A stretch of 22,479 bases of DNA from JBFXEO01 sp050180015. GTDB lineage: Bacteria; Bacteroidota; Bacteroidia; Bacteroidales; Tenuifilaceae. Positions within the stretch are counted from its first letter, which is position 1; every line of letters begins with the position of its first letter. Made by a program: the position numbers and the translations under genes. The stretch covers positions 1-22,479 of the forward strand of contig JBFXEO010000020.1 in the NCBI GenBank assembly GCA_050180015.1, given 5' to 3'. The notes below the pieces were generated by a model. The model worked only from the letters and a program-made list of their open reading frames with translations. It was not told the origin of the DNA and made no database searches. Shown in pieces: positions 8,473 to 15,938 of the stretch.

Positions 8473-8493
8473 GTGTTTTAATAAAAAATAACG

Positions 8494-9513
8494 ATGAGTA
8501 TAACTATTCTGGGGATAGAATCTTCGTGTGACGACACTTCGGCAGCAATTATACGCGATGGTTACTTGCTCTCTAACCTGATTAGCAATCAGGAAGTACA
8601 TAGAGTTTACGGCGGGGTAGTTCCCGAATTGGCGTCGCGTGCTCATCAGGCCAACATTATCCCCGTGGTTGACAGCGCTATAAAGAAGGCCGGAATTTCC
8701 ATCGGTGAAATAGATGCCGTTGCCTTTACCCGTGGTCCTGGTTTACTGGGATCGTTGCTGGTGGGGGCATCGTTTGCCAAGGGATTTGCCCTGGCCCGCA
8801 AGGTTCCATTGGTTGCGGTAAACCATCTTCAGGGACATGTGTTGGCCCACTTCATAAAGGATGAGGTAAACCAAACCCAACCCGAATTTCCTTTCCTGTG
8901 CCTACTCGTTTCTGGCGGTCATACGCAGCTAATAGTAGTCCGCAGCTATCTGGATATGGAAATTGTGGGGCAAACAATAGACGATGCCGCCGGTGAGGCT
9001 TTCGATAAGTGCGCCAAGGTAATGGGGCTTCCATACCCGGGAGGGCCTGTAATTGACAAACTCTCCCAGGAGGGGGATCCTCACGCATTTCCTTTTGCCC
9101 GGCCTAATATCAGCGGGTTGGATTTCAGTTTTAGCGGGTTAAAGACTTCGTTTTTATATACCCTGCGCGATAGAATTGCCGGGAACAGCAATTTTATTGA
9201 AGAAAATAAATCCGATTTGTGTGCTTCGTTGCAGCATACCATAGTTAGTATTCTCCTGGGGAAATTAGAGCTGGCTGCAAAGAAATATGCGCTCAGCAGC
9301 GTGGCCATTGCTGGCGGTGTTTCGGCAAATTCGGGCTTGCGCGATGCTATTACCCAGCTGGGACAAAGAAAAGGATGGAATGTTCACATCCCGCAATTCC
9401 GTTATACTACTGATAATGCTGCCATGATAGCCATTACAGGTTACTACCGGTATCTTGCTGGGGAATTTTCTCCACACGATGTGATGCCGCTTGCCCGCTT
9501 CCCGCTTCAGTAA
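8494..9513 (+). CDS. tsaD: tRNA N6-threonylcarbamoyladenosine (t6A37) transferase subunit TsaD
   Basis: A cytoplasmic enzyme of 339 residues, normal for the family. With TsaB and TsaE it transfers the threonylcarbamoyl group from threonylcarbamoyl-AMP to A37 of tRNAs that read ANN codons. Seen in sequence: the N-terminal GIESSCDDTSAA nucleotide-binding motif; the metal-binding pair His111 and His115 in NHLQGH; the SGGHTQL loop; the DDAAGEAFDK motif; and a C-terminal AGGVSANSGLR and TDNAAMIA. All key residues are present. It is divergent from tamB, a pairing I recall from other Bacteroidota, and has its own -7 box. Its stop lies only four bases from the convergent kinase gene. Essential housekeeping gene; very secure call. 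Confidence 0.97.
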   Translation: MSITILGIESSCDDTSAAIIRDGYLLSNLISNQEVHRVYGGVVPELASRAHQANIIPVVDSAIKKAGISIGEIDAVAFTRGPGLLGSLLVGASFAKGFALARKVPLVAVNHLQGHVLAHFIKDEVNQTQPEFPFLCLLVSGGHTQLIVVRSYLDMEIVGQTIDDAAGEAFDKCAKVMGLPYPGGPVIDKLSQEGDPHAFPFARPNISGLDFSFSGLKTSFLYTLRDRIAGNSNFIEENKSDLCASLQHTIVSILLGKLELAAKKYALSSVAIAGGVSANSGLRDAITQLGQRKGWNVHIPQFRYTTDNAAMIAITGYYRYLAGEFSPHDVMPLARFPLQ

Positions 9514-9517
9514 AATG

Positions 9518-11872
9518 CTAAATGGCGTTTTCGGGCGAAAGGTATTTTCTTAGAATATTAAACAAGTCCAGCCGGCTAATTGGTTTTGTAATAAAATCGT
9601 TACAACCCGCCTCTATGCTCAGGTTAACTTTTATGCCCGAACTGTAAGCTGTTTGGGCTACTATTACCACCCTGGAGCTGCTTAGTCTTATTTTTCGGGT
9701 AATTTCAATACCATCCATGTCTGCCAGCCTTAAATCCATAAATACTAGGTTTATGCCTGGAGTGGTATTGAAGATATTAATTGCATCTTCACCGGACTTT
9801 GTATGAATTATCTTACAGCCTGTTTCTTCCAGCATTTTGGAAAGTAGAAGGAAGTTTGATTGTAAATCTTCAACAACCAGTATGGTTTTATCTTTTAAAT
9901 TCGGAGCTTCTTGCTGTACGTAGTAAGGTTCATTGGGAGCGTTGGTTCTTGAGCCTACCGGTGTTATAGGCATGGTTATATTTACGGTAGTACCGGAATC
10001 TTTGGTGGATTCAACCCAAATTTTACCGTTAAGCAAGTCAACCAATCCTTTTGCAACAGGCAGGCCCAGCCCGAGGTTGCTGTTTGAGTCCCGTTCGGTG
10101 TTGGAGTTGAAGGGTTTAAAGATGGTGCTTATCCTTTGTTTCTCTATACCTACACCGCTATCCTGTACCCAAAGTTGAAGTCCGGAACTGCCATACCTTT
10201 TACAGCCAATTTCAATGTAGCCCTTTGATGTGTATTTAACGGAATTACTTATCAGGCGTCCCAGAATACTGCGCAGGATAATTCTATCGGAAAGTATATC
10301 AAAATTAATTTCATCCGTATCAATTGTAGTTTTAATGCTGATATGTTCTTTATCCGATAGTTTTAGCTCGTTTAAGGTGATTACATGTAGTGAATTTAAA
10401 AAGTCGTAAAGGTTTACGCGTTGGTACACCAGCTTGTACTGGTTCGATTTTAGCTTTGATAGTTCAACCAGATTGTCAACCTGAAGCTGTAAGATACGGC
10501 TACTCTTAGCAATTTCTTTGGTGTACTGTTTAATCAGCTCTGATTTTAACTTTGGGTTATTGATTAACTCGCAGTACCCCATAATGTTGTTTAGGGGAGC
10601 CCGTATTTCGAAGGATAAATTTGCGAGGAGTGAATCATTAAAGTTTTCGAGTTCTACAGCTTTTGCATTCAGTATGTTCAGGCTATTTTTAAGCGATACA
10701 ACTTCTTTTTCCTTTTGTTCAACGCTTTGTTGAAGTTTATCAATGGTTGCATTCCTGATTGTTTTGGAATTTTGAATAATCCTTATGTGGACAAGAACCG
10801 TTATTGCAGCTGCAGCTAGCAGGGCGGCAATTATTAGGGCATATTTAGCTATGGGTATTCTTGCTGCTTGGTCCGGCTTGTGAATGAATTCATCAATGCT
10901 ACGCGTAGTGGTAATAATTCCACACTGGCTTAAGGTTTCGGCCATGTGCAGCCATCTGCCTTTGTTTGAGTGCCCAATATCGATAAAATCGGATTGAATG
11001 AAATTCTTTATTTGCCCGGCTTCGAATATTAGGTGATCCAATGTTTTTGTTGATTTATACTTTGTTTGAATTAGCTGTGCAATTTCATCCGGATTTTTGA
11101 GGGCATACTCCCATCCCTTTAAGCTGGCAGCAACAAACTTATCAACCCTCGATCTGTTTTTTCGAAGCTCGTTTTGCGAGGTGAAAAGACACTCGGCGTA
11201 AAAGTCCACACCGTAATTTTTGGGAATGATTATACGGTAGGGAATGCCAAATTTATCTAAAAAGTATGGTTCGTTGGATTGGTAAATAGCGGTAGCATCT
11301 ACCTTGTTATTCAAAAGATTATTTAACGATAGGGTTGATTCTACCAATTTAACCTGCGAAAGCTTAACGCCCTCAAGGTAAAGCATTGCCAACACTTCAT
11401 TGGCGCTGCCATTAGTGTCAATTTCTAGCGATTTACCCACAAAATCCTGGGGTGTTCGAATGTCTGAGGTTTCTCTTACAACCACGGCCGACGGACTACT
11501 CTGGAAAATTGGGGCCAGGGCCACAACCGGGTCGCCATTCATGTACCGAACGAGTAGTTCGGAATTCGCTATTCCGTATGTGGCGTTTCCTGAAAGAACT
11601 TCATCAATCGTGTTCATTTTGGCTTCTAAATCCCTGATTTCAACATCGAGGCCAACCTCATGGTAGAAACCCTTTTCCAGCGCGGCGTAGTACCCCGCAA
11701 ATTGGAATTGGTGTTTCCATTTGAGCTGAAGTACAATTTTATCACCCGATTTGGCCGCTGTTTGAAATGAAAGTAGAGTACCGGAAAGGGCTAAGAGTAA
11801 TGCAAGGAGGGTTACATTTGTGGCGTTTGTGATGGTTGTTAAAATTATTTGCCGAACAGTGCTTTTATTCAT
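9518..11872 (-). CDS. Hybrid sensor kinase-like protein with NMT1/THI5-type periplasmic domain, lacking the phosphoacceptor His
   Basis: A 784-residue inner-membrane signalling protein. Domains in order: signal/anchor helix (about 17-40); periplasmic NMT1/THI5-like substrate-binding domain (about 43-320, opening with LKWKHQFQFAGYYAALEKGF); membrane helix (about 341-364); coiled coil (about 372-415); HisKA-like dimerisation helix (about 415-480); HATPase (about 525-635); receiver domain (about 661-780). The ATPase core looks sound: Asn543 in SNSVKYT, Asp571 in QDSGVGI, and a GLGLPVAKGL lid. The receiver also looks sound: Asp713 in FMDLRLADMDG, a Thr in VAQTAY, and a Lys in ITKPI. The HisKA motif, however, reads NLSFEIRAPLN, with Phe421 (TTC) in the position of the phosphoacceptor His. 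Canonical autophosphorylation on that residue is therefore impossible. The ligand is unknown; the family includes pyrimidine/thiamine-precursor and sulfonate binders. No separate response regulator lies alongside. Confidence 0.9.
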   Translation of the reverse strand: MNKSTVRQIILTTITNATNVTLLALLLALSGTLLSFQTAAKSGDKIVLQLKWKHQFQFAGYYAALEKGFYHEVGLDVEIRDLEAKMNTIDEVLSGNATYGIANSELLVRYMNGDPVVALAPIFQSSPSAVVVRETSDIRTPQDFVGKSLEIDTNGSANEVLAMLYLEGVKLSQVKLVESTLSLNNLLNNKVDATAIYQSNEPYFLDKFGIPYRIIIPKNYGVDFYAECLFTSQNELRKNRSRVDKFVAASLKGWEYALKNPDEIAQLIQTKYKSTKTLDHLIFEAGQIKNFIQSDFIDIGHSNKGRWLHMAETLSQCGIITTTRSIDEFIHKPDQAARIPIAKYALIIAALLAAAAITVLVHIRIIQNSKTIRNATIDKLQQSVEQKEKEVVSLKNSLNILNAKAVELENFNDSLLANLSFEIRAPLNNIMGYCELINNPKLKSELIKQYTKEIAKSSRILQLQVDNLVELSKLKSNQYKLVYQRVNLYDFLNSLHVITLNELKLSDKEHISIKTTIDTDEINFDILSDRIILRSILGRLISNSVKYTSKGYIEIGCKRYGSSGLQLWVQDSGVGIEKQRISTIFKPFNSNTERDSNSNLGLGLPVAKGLVDLLNGKIWVESTKDSGTTVNITMPITPVGSRTNAPNEPYYVQQEAPNLKDKTILVVEDLQSNFLLLSKMLEETGCKIIHTKSGEDAINIFNTTPGINLVFMDLRLADMDGIEITRKIRLSSSRVVIVAQTAYSSGIKVNLSIEAGCNDFITKPISRLDLFNILRKYLSPENAI

Positions 11873-11915
11873 TGGTTTATTTCATCATGGAAATTATAAA
11901 AACCTACCCATAGAA

Positions 11916-11923
11916 TAAAGTTA
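11916..11923 (-). promoter_or_regulatory. Possible -7 box for the hybrid kinase gene
   Basis: The minus strand reads TAACTTTA, one mismatch from TAnnTTTG, and ends 43 bases before the kinase ATG in an AT-rich 188-base gap. No -33 TTG is seen at the expected spacing, so this is only a candidate. Confidence 0.3.
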
Positions 11924-12030
11924 CAAATTTTATTTGGCTAAATGCTTACTACCATTAAAAATAGTTTTAAGATGTTACTTAATAATTTGATATACAACAT
12001 ATAATGTTTTGATGATGTTTACCAATAGTT

Positions 12031-12055
12031 TATGCGTAGGAGTGTTTAACGCATA
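12031..12055 (-). terminator. Hairpin after the rlmI-like gene, probable terminator
   Basis: An inverted repeat, TATGCGT (12031-12037) and ACGCATA (12049-12055), forms a 7-bp stem with an 11-base loop. On the minus strand it starts six bases after the methyltransferase stop codon and ends the DUF5063 operon. The downstream tail (AACTATT) is only weakly T-rich. Confidence 0.45.
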
Positions 12056-12060
12056 GGGCT

Positions 12061-13248
12061 CTATTTTACCCTGAGCACCAATCCTTTTAAATACTCTCCT
12101 TCAGGATGGTAAATGTTCACCGGATGGTCTGCGGGCTGGCTTAGCTGATACAGTATGGCGGCCTCACGGCCGGAAATTGCGCAGGCGGAGAATACAGCAT
12201 TGCGGAAATCTGTTTTGCTTACAACCTGGGAGCACGAGAATGTGAAAAGCTTCCCTCCCGGATTCAGTTTACGGATGGCTGCAAGGTTTAAACGCTTGTA
12301 CGCCTGAAGGGCATTTTTTATGGAAGCTTGATGTTTTGCAAATGCGGGTGGATCGAGTATAATCAGGTCAAACATTTCGCTGGTAGTTCGCAGGTACTCA
12401 AACGCGTCAACGGTTGCGGCGGTATGCTTGCTGGTGCTTCCGAAATTTTCGGCGATGTTTTGCTCTGAAAGAGCAATAGCCCGTTCGGAGCTGTCGATGG
12501 TAACAGCCTTGCTGGCTCCGCCGCGTAGCGCATAAACCGTGAAGCCTCCTGTATAGCCAAACAGGTTTAACACTTTTAATCCCTTGGAGTAGGCCTGGAC
12601 TAGCCGTCTGTTTTCTCGTTGATCTATAAAAAAACCTGTTTTTTGGCCTTCATCCCACGAAACCAGGAAGCGGTTTCCGTATTCACGGTTTATGCCCGAC
12701 AGGTTTCCTTGTCCTGCAATGAATTCGTCAATTGGCGAATATTTTTCCCTTAGCGGAAGTGTTCCGCTACTCTTGTCGTACACCGCTTTGACAGATCCTC
12801 CAAATATTTCAACAATTTGTTTCGCAACGGTATGCCGTATAAGGTACATCCCTATTGAGTGGCACTGCATTACGGCGGTATTGCCGTAAATATCAACAAT
12901 TAATCCGGGTAAGTTATCGCCTTCGCCGTGAACCAGTCGGAAAATATCGGTTTCGGCGTTCGGGTAAAGCCCCAGCAATTTCCTGTTGGTTAGTGCTTCG
13001 TCCAGCCTATTCCTCCAGAAGTCATCATTTATAGTATCTTTTTTGAAGCTAAGTACCCGAACGCTGATAGAGCCCGCATGGAAATGTCCGGTGGCAAGAA
13101 AATGGTTGTCGGCACTGTAAACTTCCACCACATCTCCTTCCGACGGTGAATCGTAGGTTGTTTTTATTGCACCGGAAAATACCCAGGGATGAAAGCGGAG
13201 CAATGATTGCTCTTTGCCCGGTTTTAGGATAACTTTAGGGTAATTCAT
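12061..13248 (-). CDS. rlmI: RlmI-like class I SAM-dependent rRNA (cytosine-C5) methyltransferase
   Basis: 395 residues, almost the length of E. coli RlmI, which makes m5C1962 in 23S rRNA. Domains: N-terminal PUA RNA-binding domain (about 1-75, starting KVILKPGKEQSLLRFHPWVFSG); a middle EEHEE-type part; then a Rossmann methyltransferase with NLFGYTGGFTVYALRGGA (SAM motif I), ILDPPAFAKHQ (motif IV) and FTFSCSQVV with the probable catalytic Cys339. I chose ATG 13248 because it overlaps the preceding stop codon as ATGA and places the PUA domain at the N-terminus. A start at 13302 would add 18 residues without family character and run into the upstream gene. The overlap implies translational coupling to the exonuclease gene. 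The exact target base is inferred from family membership. Confidence 0.88.
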   Translation of the reverse strand: MNYPKVILKPGKEQSLLRFHPWVFSGAIKTTYDSPSEGDVVEVYSADNHFLATGHFHAGSISVRVLSFKKDTINDDFWRNRLDEALTNRKLLGLYPNAETDIFRLVHGEGDNLPGLIVDIYGNTAVMQCHSIGMYLIRHTVAKQIVEIFGGSVKAVYDKSSGTLPLREKYSPIDEFIAGQGNLSGINREYGNRFLVSWDEGQKTGFFIDQRENRRLVQAYSKGLKVLNLFGYTGGFTVYALRGGASKAVTIDSSERAIALSEQNIAENFGSTSKHTAATVDAFEYLRTTSEMFDLIILDPPAFAKHQASIKNALQAYKRLNLAAIRKLNPGGKLFTFSCSQVVSKTDFRNAVFSACAISGREAAILYQLSQPADHPVNIYHPEGEYLKGLVLRVK

Positions 13249-13838
13249 TGGGTTACCATTGATGGGTTGATAGCTTTGAATTTGACGAATATCTCGCGAC
13301 ATACCCAGGCGTCGGTTGCGGCATAATCAATTTGCGCACCTGTAAGCTCTGTCGATTCCCAGTTGCTTAGCTGCTGCGTTTTTGATACCCTTGCCCCAAG
13401 AACAATTGCTGCAAGTTTCCGAACGCTCTGCACCTCGATATTGAAGGTTGGGGCTATTTTCTGTAAATCCACAAATCCTTTTGGATTGAAATTGCTGATA
13501 TTTTGCAAACCCCTTAAATCGTCACGGATGGCAGCGCCCACCTTAATTATTTTTTCATTTTCCAGAATGGCCTTAAGGGGTGGGGTAATGCCCACCTCCT
13601 TTACCCGGATAATCAGCGCTGTATTTTCGGTTGATAGCTGGAGCAGGGCAATTCCGTTGTTTTTTCCTTTTTTAAACGATGGCTTCGATTCGGTGTCAAA
13701 TCCCAAGATTTTGCCTTCGGCAAGCACATGGACCCATCCATTCAAATCGGTTTGTGTGGATATCACATGGGCCACACCCGGAAAATTTAGCCGGGGGAGT
13801 TTGACAATTTCATCGTTATTGATACTGGGAATGAACAT
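13245..13838 (-). CDS. RNase D-like DEDDy 3'-5' exonuclease domain protein
   Basis: A compact 197-residue protein consisting almost only of a DEDDy exonuclease fold, as in the catalytic domains of RNase D and WRN. Seen in sequence: Exo I, Asp48 and Glu50 in GFDTESKP; Exo II, Asp107 in AAIRDDLRGL; Exo III, Tyr172 and Asp176 in IDYAATDAW. All four metal-binding acids and the Tyr are present, so it should be active, trimming RNA or DNA 3' ends with two metal ions. It has no HRDC domains, unlike full-length RNase D. It lies one base after the DUF5063 stop and overlaps the methyltransferase start by four bases. The neighbouring rRNA methyltransferase favours an RNA-processing role, but a DNA substrate is not excluded. 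Confidence 0.88.
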   Translation of the reverse strand: MFIPSINNDEIVKLPRLNFPGVAHVISTQTDLNGWVHVLAEGKILGFDTESKPSFKKGKNNGIALLQLSTENTALIIRVKEVGITPPLKAILENEKIIKVGAAIRDDLRGLQNISNFNPKGFVDLQKIAPTFNIEVQSVRKLAAIVLGARVSKTQQLSNWESTELTGAQIDYAATDAWVCREIFVKFKAINPSMVTQ

Positions 13839-13839
13839 T

Positions 13840-14457
13840 CTACATATCTACAGGGTTGATGTCCTCGTTCTGCCCGTGGTTTGCAAGCCAAGCTGGCGTA
13901 TTCTTTTCCGATACTTGGTCAGTACGCTCTATGCTGTTCAAATCAACATTGCTATATTCCAGGATATGGAAAGCGCGGATAAGATTTACCACCCGAGTAC
14001 CCCAGTATTCCCGAAAATTTTCGGAGCACTCCCATAGCGCGTCGTTCATTACATCGGTATTGCCTACCTTGTAGCGCACGGTAAAGTTTTTTAAATCCTG
14101 GTAAACATCAGCCATGTACTCTGCGATACTTGCGGTGTATTGTCCGTCGTTTTCATCGGCACGCTTATCGTAAATTTCTAAAAAATCATTGTGCTGCCCC
14201 AGCAGGTACTCAATTTTTGATTCAGTTAACCGGTAATCTAGCTCTGAAACAAATTGTTCATTCCCTTCATCGTAAACGGGTTCCGTTGCAGGAAGAAGGG
14301 TGGCCTTGTAGTAGAGCAACGGAAGGATTTTGCTTGACGCGGCTACAAATGTTTTGGCATTATGCCTTTCACAATTTTCGAGGAATGCGCAAAACTCGTT
14401 GGCAACAGTGACAAATTCTACCACATTTCGGCTGTAAACAATGTTTTTTGTGTCCAT
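13840..14457 (-). CDS. DUF5063 domain protein
   Basis: A 205-residue, probably cytoplasmic and largely helical protein that I recognise as DUF5063, a Bacteroidota-enriched family without known function. Visible features: an N-terminal helix with VVEFVTVANEFCAFLENCE, a KILPLLYYKATLLP segment, an acidic middle with FLEIYDKRADENDGQ, and a helical part ending IRAFHILEYSNVDL. There is no signal peptide, membrane helix or obvious catalytic motif. It is the first gene of the three-gene operon and is followed after one base by the exonuclease. The family name is from memory of its sequence character; the role in RNA processing is inferred only from its neighbours. Confidence 0.8.
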   Translation of the reverse strand: MDTKNIVYSRNVVEFVTVANEFCAFLENCERHNAKTFVAASSKILPLLYYKATLLPATEPVYDEGNEQFVSELDYRLTESKIEYLLGQHNDFLEIYDKRADENDGQYTASIAEYMADVYQDLKNFTVRYKVGNTDVMNDALWECSENFREYWGTRVVNLIRAFHILEYSNVDLNSIERTDQVSEKNTPAWLANHGQNEDINPVDM

Positions 14458-14476
14458 CTACATATAGTCTTGGCAG

Positions 14477-14484
14477 CAAATATA
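14477..14484 (-). promoter_or_regulatory. -7 promoter box for the DUF5063 operon
   Basis: The minus strand reads TATATTTG, an exact match to TAnnTTTG, ending 19 bases before the DUF5063 ATG. It implies a very short leader of roughly a dozen bases. No TTG is seen at the -33 position. Confidence 0.5.
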
Positions 14485-14569
14485 TGTAAAATTGAGTGAA
14501 TGGGGCATGTTGTTTTTTGCAATTATTATGTATGCTGGGATGTTTGTGGGGCAAGTAAGAAAATTACAC

Positions 14570-14604
14570 GAAGTCAGAATTCAGAGTCAGGAAGCCAGAA
14601 AGGA
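14570..14604. repeat. Degenerate heptamer repeat (GAAGNCA type)
   Basis: Five consecutive 7-base units, GAAGTCA, GAATTCA, GAGTCAG, GAAGCCA and GAAAGGA, lie in the 254-base gap between the proline dehydrogenase and DUF5063 genes. Similar short purine-rich intergenic heptamer runs occur in many Bacteroidota genomes. The rest of the gap holds the promoter of one operon and the probable terminator of the other. Confidence 0.5.
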
Positions 14605-14675
14605 CTTGAAATTTCTCGTTAGTTTCAGTAAGTTTTTATCCCGTAATTTCTTTATGTCCCTCACGAATTTACCGG

Positions 14676-14699
14676 GAAACAAGCAGCCGCCAGGCGGCT
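14676..14699 (-). terminator. Probable terminator of the proline dehydrogenase gene
   Basis: AGCCGC (14685-14690) and GCGGCT (14694-14699) form a GC-rich 6-bp stem with a three-base loop. On the minus strand it lies 12 bases after the proline dehydrogenase stop and is followed by GCTTGTTT, a modest T-rich tail. Confidence 0.5.
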
Positions 14700-14711
14700 T
14701 AAAGTTAAGCC

Positions 14712-15623
14712 TTACCCCCTATGAAACAGTGCTTTCATAACATGGCTGGCTATTTTAGGGTTTTCTTTTAACCGGCGGGTTGAATATCCAAACCACTTTT
14801 TGCCAAAAGGAACATATACCCGCATGGTGTGTCCCCTGTCAATAACTGACTCCCTGAGCTCGGGCGTTACGCCGTAAAGCATCTGGAACTCGTATTTGTT
14901 GGCTGGGACTTGGTATTTTTCAATAAGGCTGTATGCTCCTTCGATTAGAGGTTTATCGTGGGTTGCAATTCCGGGGTAGATGCCGTTTTTTAGCATAAAT
15001 TCCAGATCATCGAGGTAATGCCGGTTGATTTCGTCGTATTTTTTGTAGGCTACTGCTGCGGGTTCAATGTAAATACCCTTGCAAAGACGGTAGTTTAGAG
15101 GCGTACCGGATGAGTGTATGTCCATTAAATTTTCCAAATCGGAGAATGTCCTTTTGAGGTATGCCTGTACCACCAGCCCGACGTTTTCTGGGAAATCGGC
15201 CTTTAGCCTGCGGTAGAGTTCAATCTCCAGGTCGGTACAGGAGGAATCCTCCATGTCTATCCTGATGAAATTGTTGTAAGATGTGGCTTTTGCCACAATT
15301 TCACGGATGTGCCTGTGGCAAATCTCTTTATCGAGGAGTAATCCAAACATGGTTGGCTTTAGCGAGTAGTTTCCTTCAATTTTTTCTTTCTCCATCCTAT
15401 CGATCAACTCAAGGTACTCCACCTTGTTTTTTTCTGCTTCCCTGAGGTCGGTAATAAATTCACCAAGAATATCGAGCGTAACTTTGATCCCTTTACCATT
15501 CAGCTCCTTGGATACGCGTATGGCATCGGATATATCGTTCCCGGCAATGTACCGTTTCGAGAAAATCCAGATTAGTTTTTTGGGAAGATAGGGCAGCATT
15601 GCTGCAATTATTTTATTCAACAT
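14712..15623 (-). CDS. Proline dehydrogenase (monofunctional, FAD-dependent)
   Basis: A 303-residue enzyme that oxidises proline to pyrroline-5-carboxylate with FAD and feeds electrons to quinones. Length and motifs fit the short monofunctional (PutB/PRODH) class rather than bifunctional PutA. Seen in sequence: FIRIDMEDSS, VGLVVQAYLKRT, a RLCKGIYIEP segment (usually RLVKGAY), YEFQMLYGV, MRVYVPFGKKWFGY and the substrate-binding Arg pair Arg283/Arg284 in STRRLKENP. I chose ATG 15623 because it gives the usual N-terminus. An in-frame TTG at 15680 would only add 19 residues without family likeness. It stands alone: the pyrroline-5-carboxylate dehydrogenase partner is not in the window. A GC hairpin follows the stop. 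Confidence 0.93.
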   Translation of the reverse strand: MLNKIIAAMLPYLPKKLIWIFSKRYIAGNDISDAIRVSKELNGKGIKVTLDILGEFITDLREAEKNKVEYLELIDRMEKEKIEGNYSLKPTMFGLLLDKEICHRHIREIVAKATSYNNFIRIDMEDSSCTDLEIELYRRLKADFPENVGLVVQAYLKRTFSDLENLMDIHSSGTPLNYRLCKGIYIEPAAVAYKKYDEINRHYLDDLEFMLKNGIYPGIATHDKPLIEGAYSLIEKYQVPANKYEFQMLYGVTPELRESVIDRGHTMRVYVPFGKKWFGYSTRRLKENPKIASHVMKALFHRG

Positions 15624-15815
15624 GGTGGCTATTTTTTTTATGTACGCTAAATGGTTATTCTCTAGATGCAGGGTTAACAAGATAAAGTTGAAATGGTTTA
15701 CTGATGTTATTCGATTGTTTTGGCCGTTCGGCTAAGTTAAGGGGTTAACGTATATTTAAACCTGGCATACGATGAAGTTTGCCCGGCTGGGTGATGTTGA
15801 ATATAGCTGAATGAA

Positions 15816-15837
15816 AAAATATGCTCCTTGGAGGAGC
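15816..15837 (-). terminator. Second hairpin plus T run downstream of the rubrerythrin gene
   Basis: GCTCCT (15823-15828) and AGGAGC (15832-15837) form a 6-bp stem with a three-base loop. On the minus strand the hairpin is followed by ATATTTTTT, a good T run. It lies about 50 bases beyond the first terminator, so it could be a back-up terminator, the end of a small RNA, or an attenuator ahead of the proline dehydrogenase gene. Confidence 0.5.
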
Positions 15838-15885
15838 TGCTTGGTTGATCTGTGGCAGGATGTAATCAAAGTCCATGTAAAATAA

Positions 15886-15911
15886 CAAAGAGGATAGCAG
15901 TATCCTCTTTG
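15886..15911 (-). terminator. Terminator of the rubrerythrin gene
   Basis: A perfect 11-bp stem, CAAAGAGGATA (15886-15896) with TATCCTCTTTG (15901-15911), has a four-base loop. On the minus strand it starts 27 bases after the rubrerythrin stop and is followed by TTATTTTA. Because both arms are A/T-ended it could also act on the plus strand, but no plus-strand gene is near. Confidence 0.8.
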
Positions 15912-15938
15912 CGTATAGGATTATTGCGAAAGTGTAAT

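Larger units (their letters stand above)
15624..15938. other. 315-base intergenic region with two minus-strand hairpins
   Basis: This gap lies between the proline dehydrogenase start and the rubrerythrin stop, both on the minus strand. It contains two terminator-like hairpins (listed separately), and about 200 bases next to the proline dehydrogenase start in which I see no gene, no perfect -7 box and no clear repeat. The proline dehydrogenase promoter should lie here. Confidence 0.6.

Noticed and set aside
7882..8481. Plus-strand open frame of 199 codons opposite the tamB 5' end
   Set aside because: Antisense to tamB, no domain, and it would read into the tsaD promoter region.
13249..13302. 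Longer start for the RlmI-like methyltransferase
   Set aside because: It would overlap the exonuclease gene by 58 bases and add residues before a PUA domain that fits ATG 13248 and an ATGA overlap.
13363..14037. Plus-strand open frame of 224 codons
   Set aside because: It lies antisense to the exonuclease and DUF5063 genes, both of which have clear family character; the product looks like a random shadow with many Ser, Phe and Cys.
14492..14740. Plus-strand open frame of 82 codons in the gap between the proline dehydrogenase and DUF5063 genes
   Set aside because: It runs through the heptamer repeat and the terminator hairpin, overlaps the end of the proline dehydrogenase gene, and its product has no recognisable domain.
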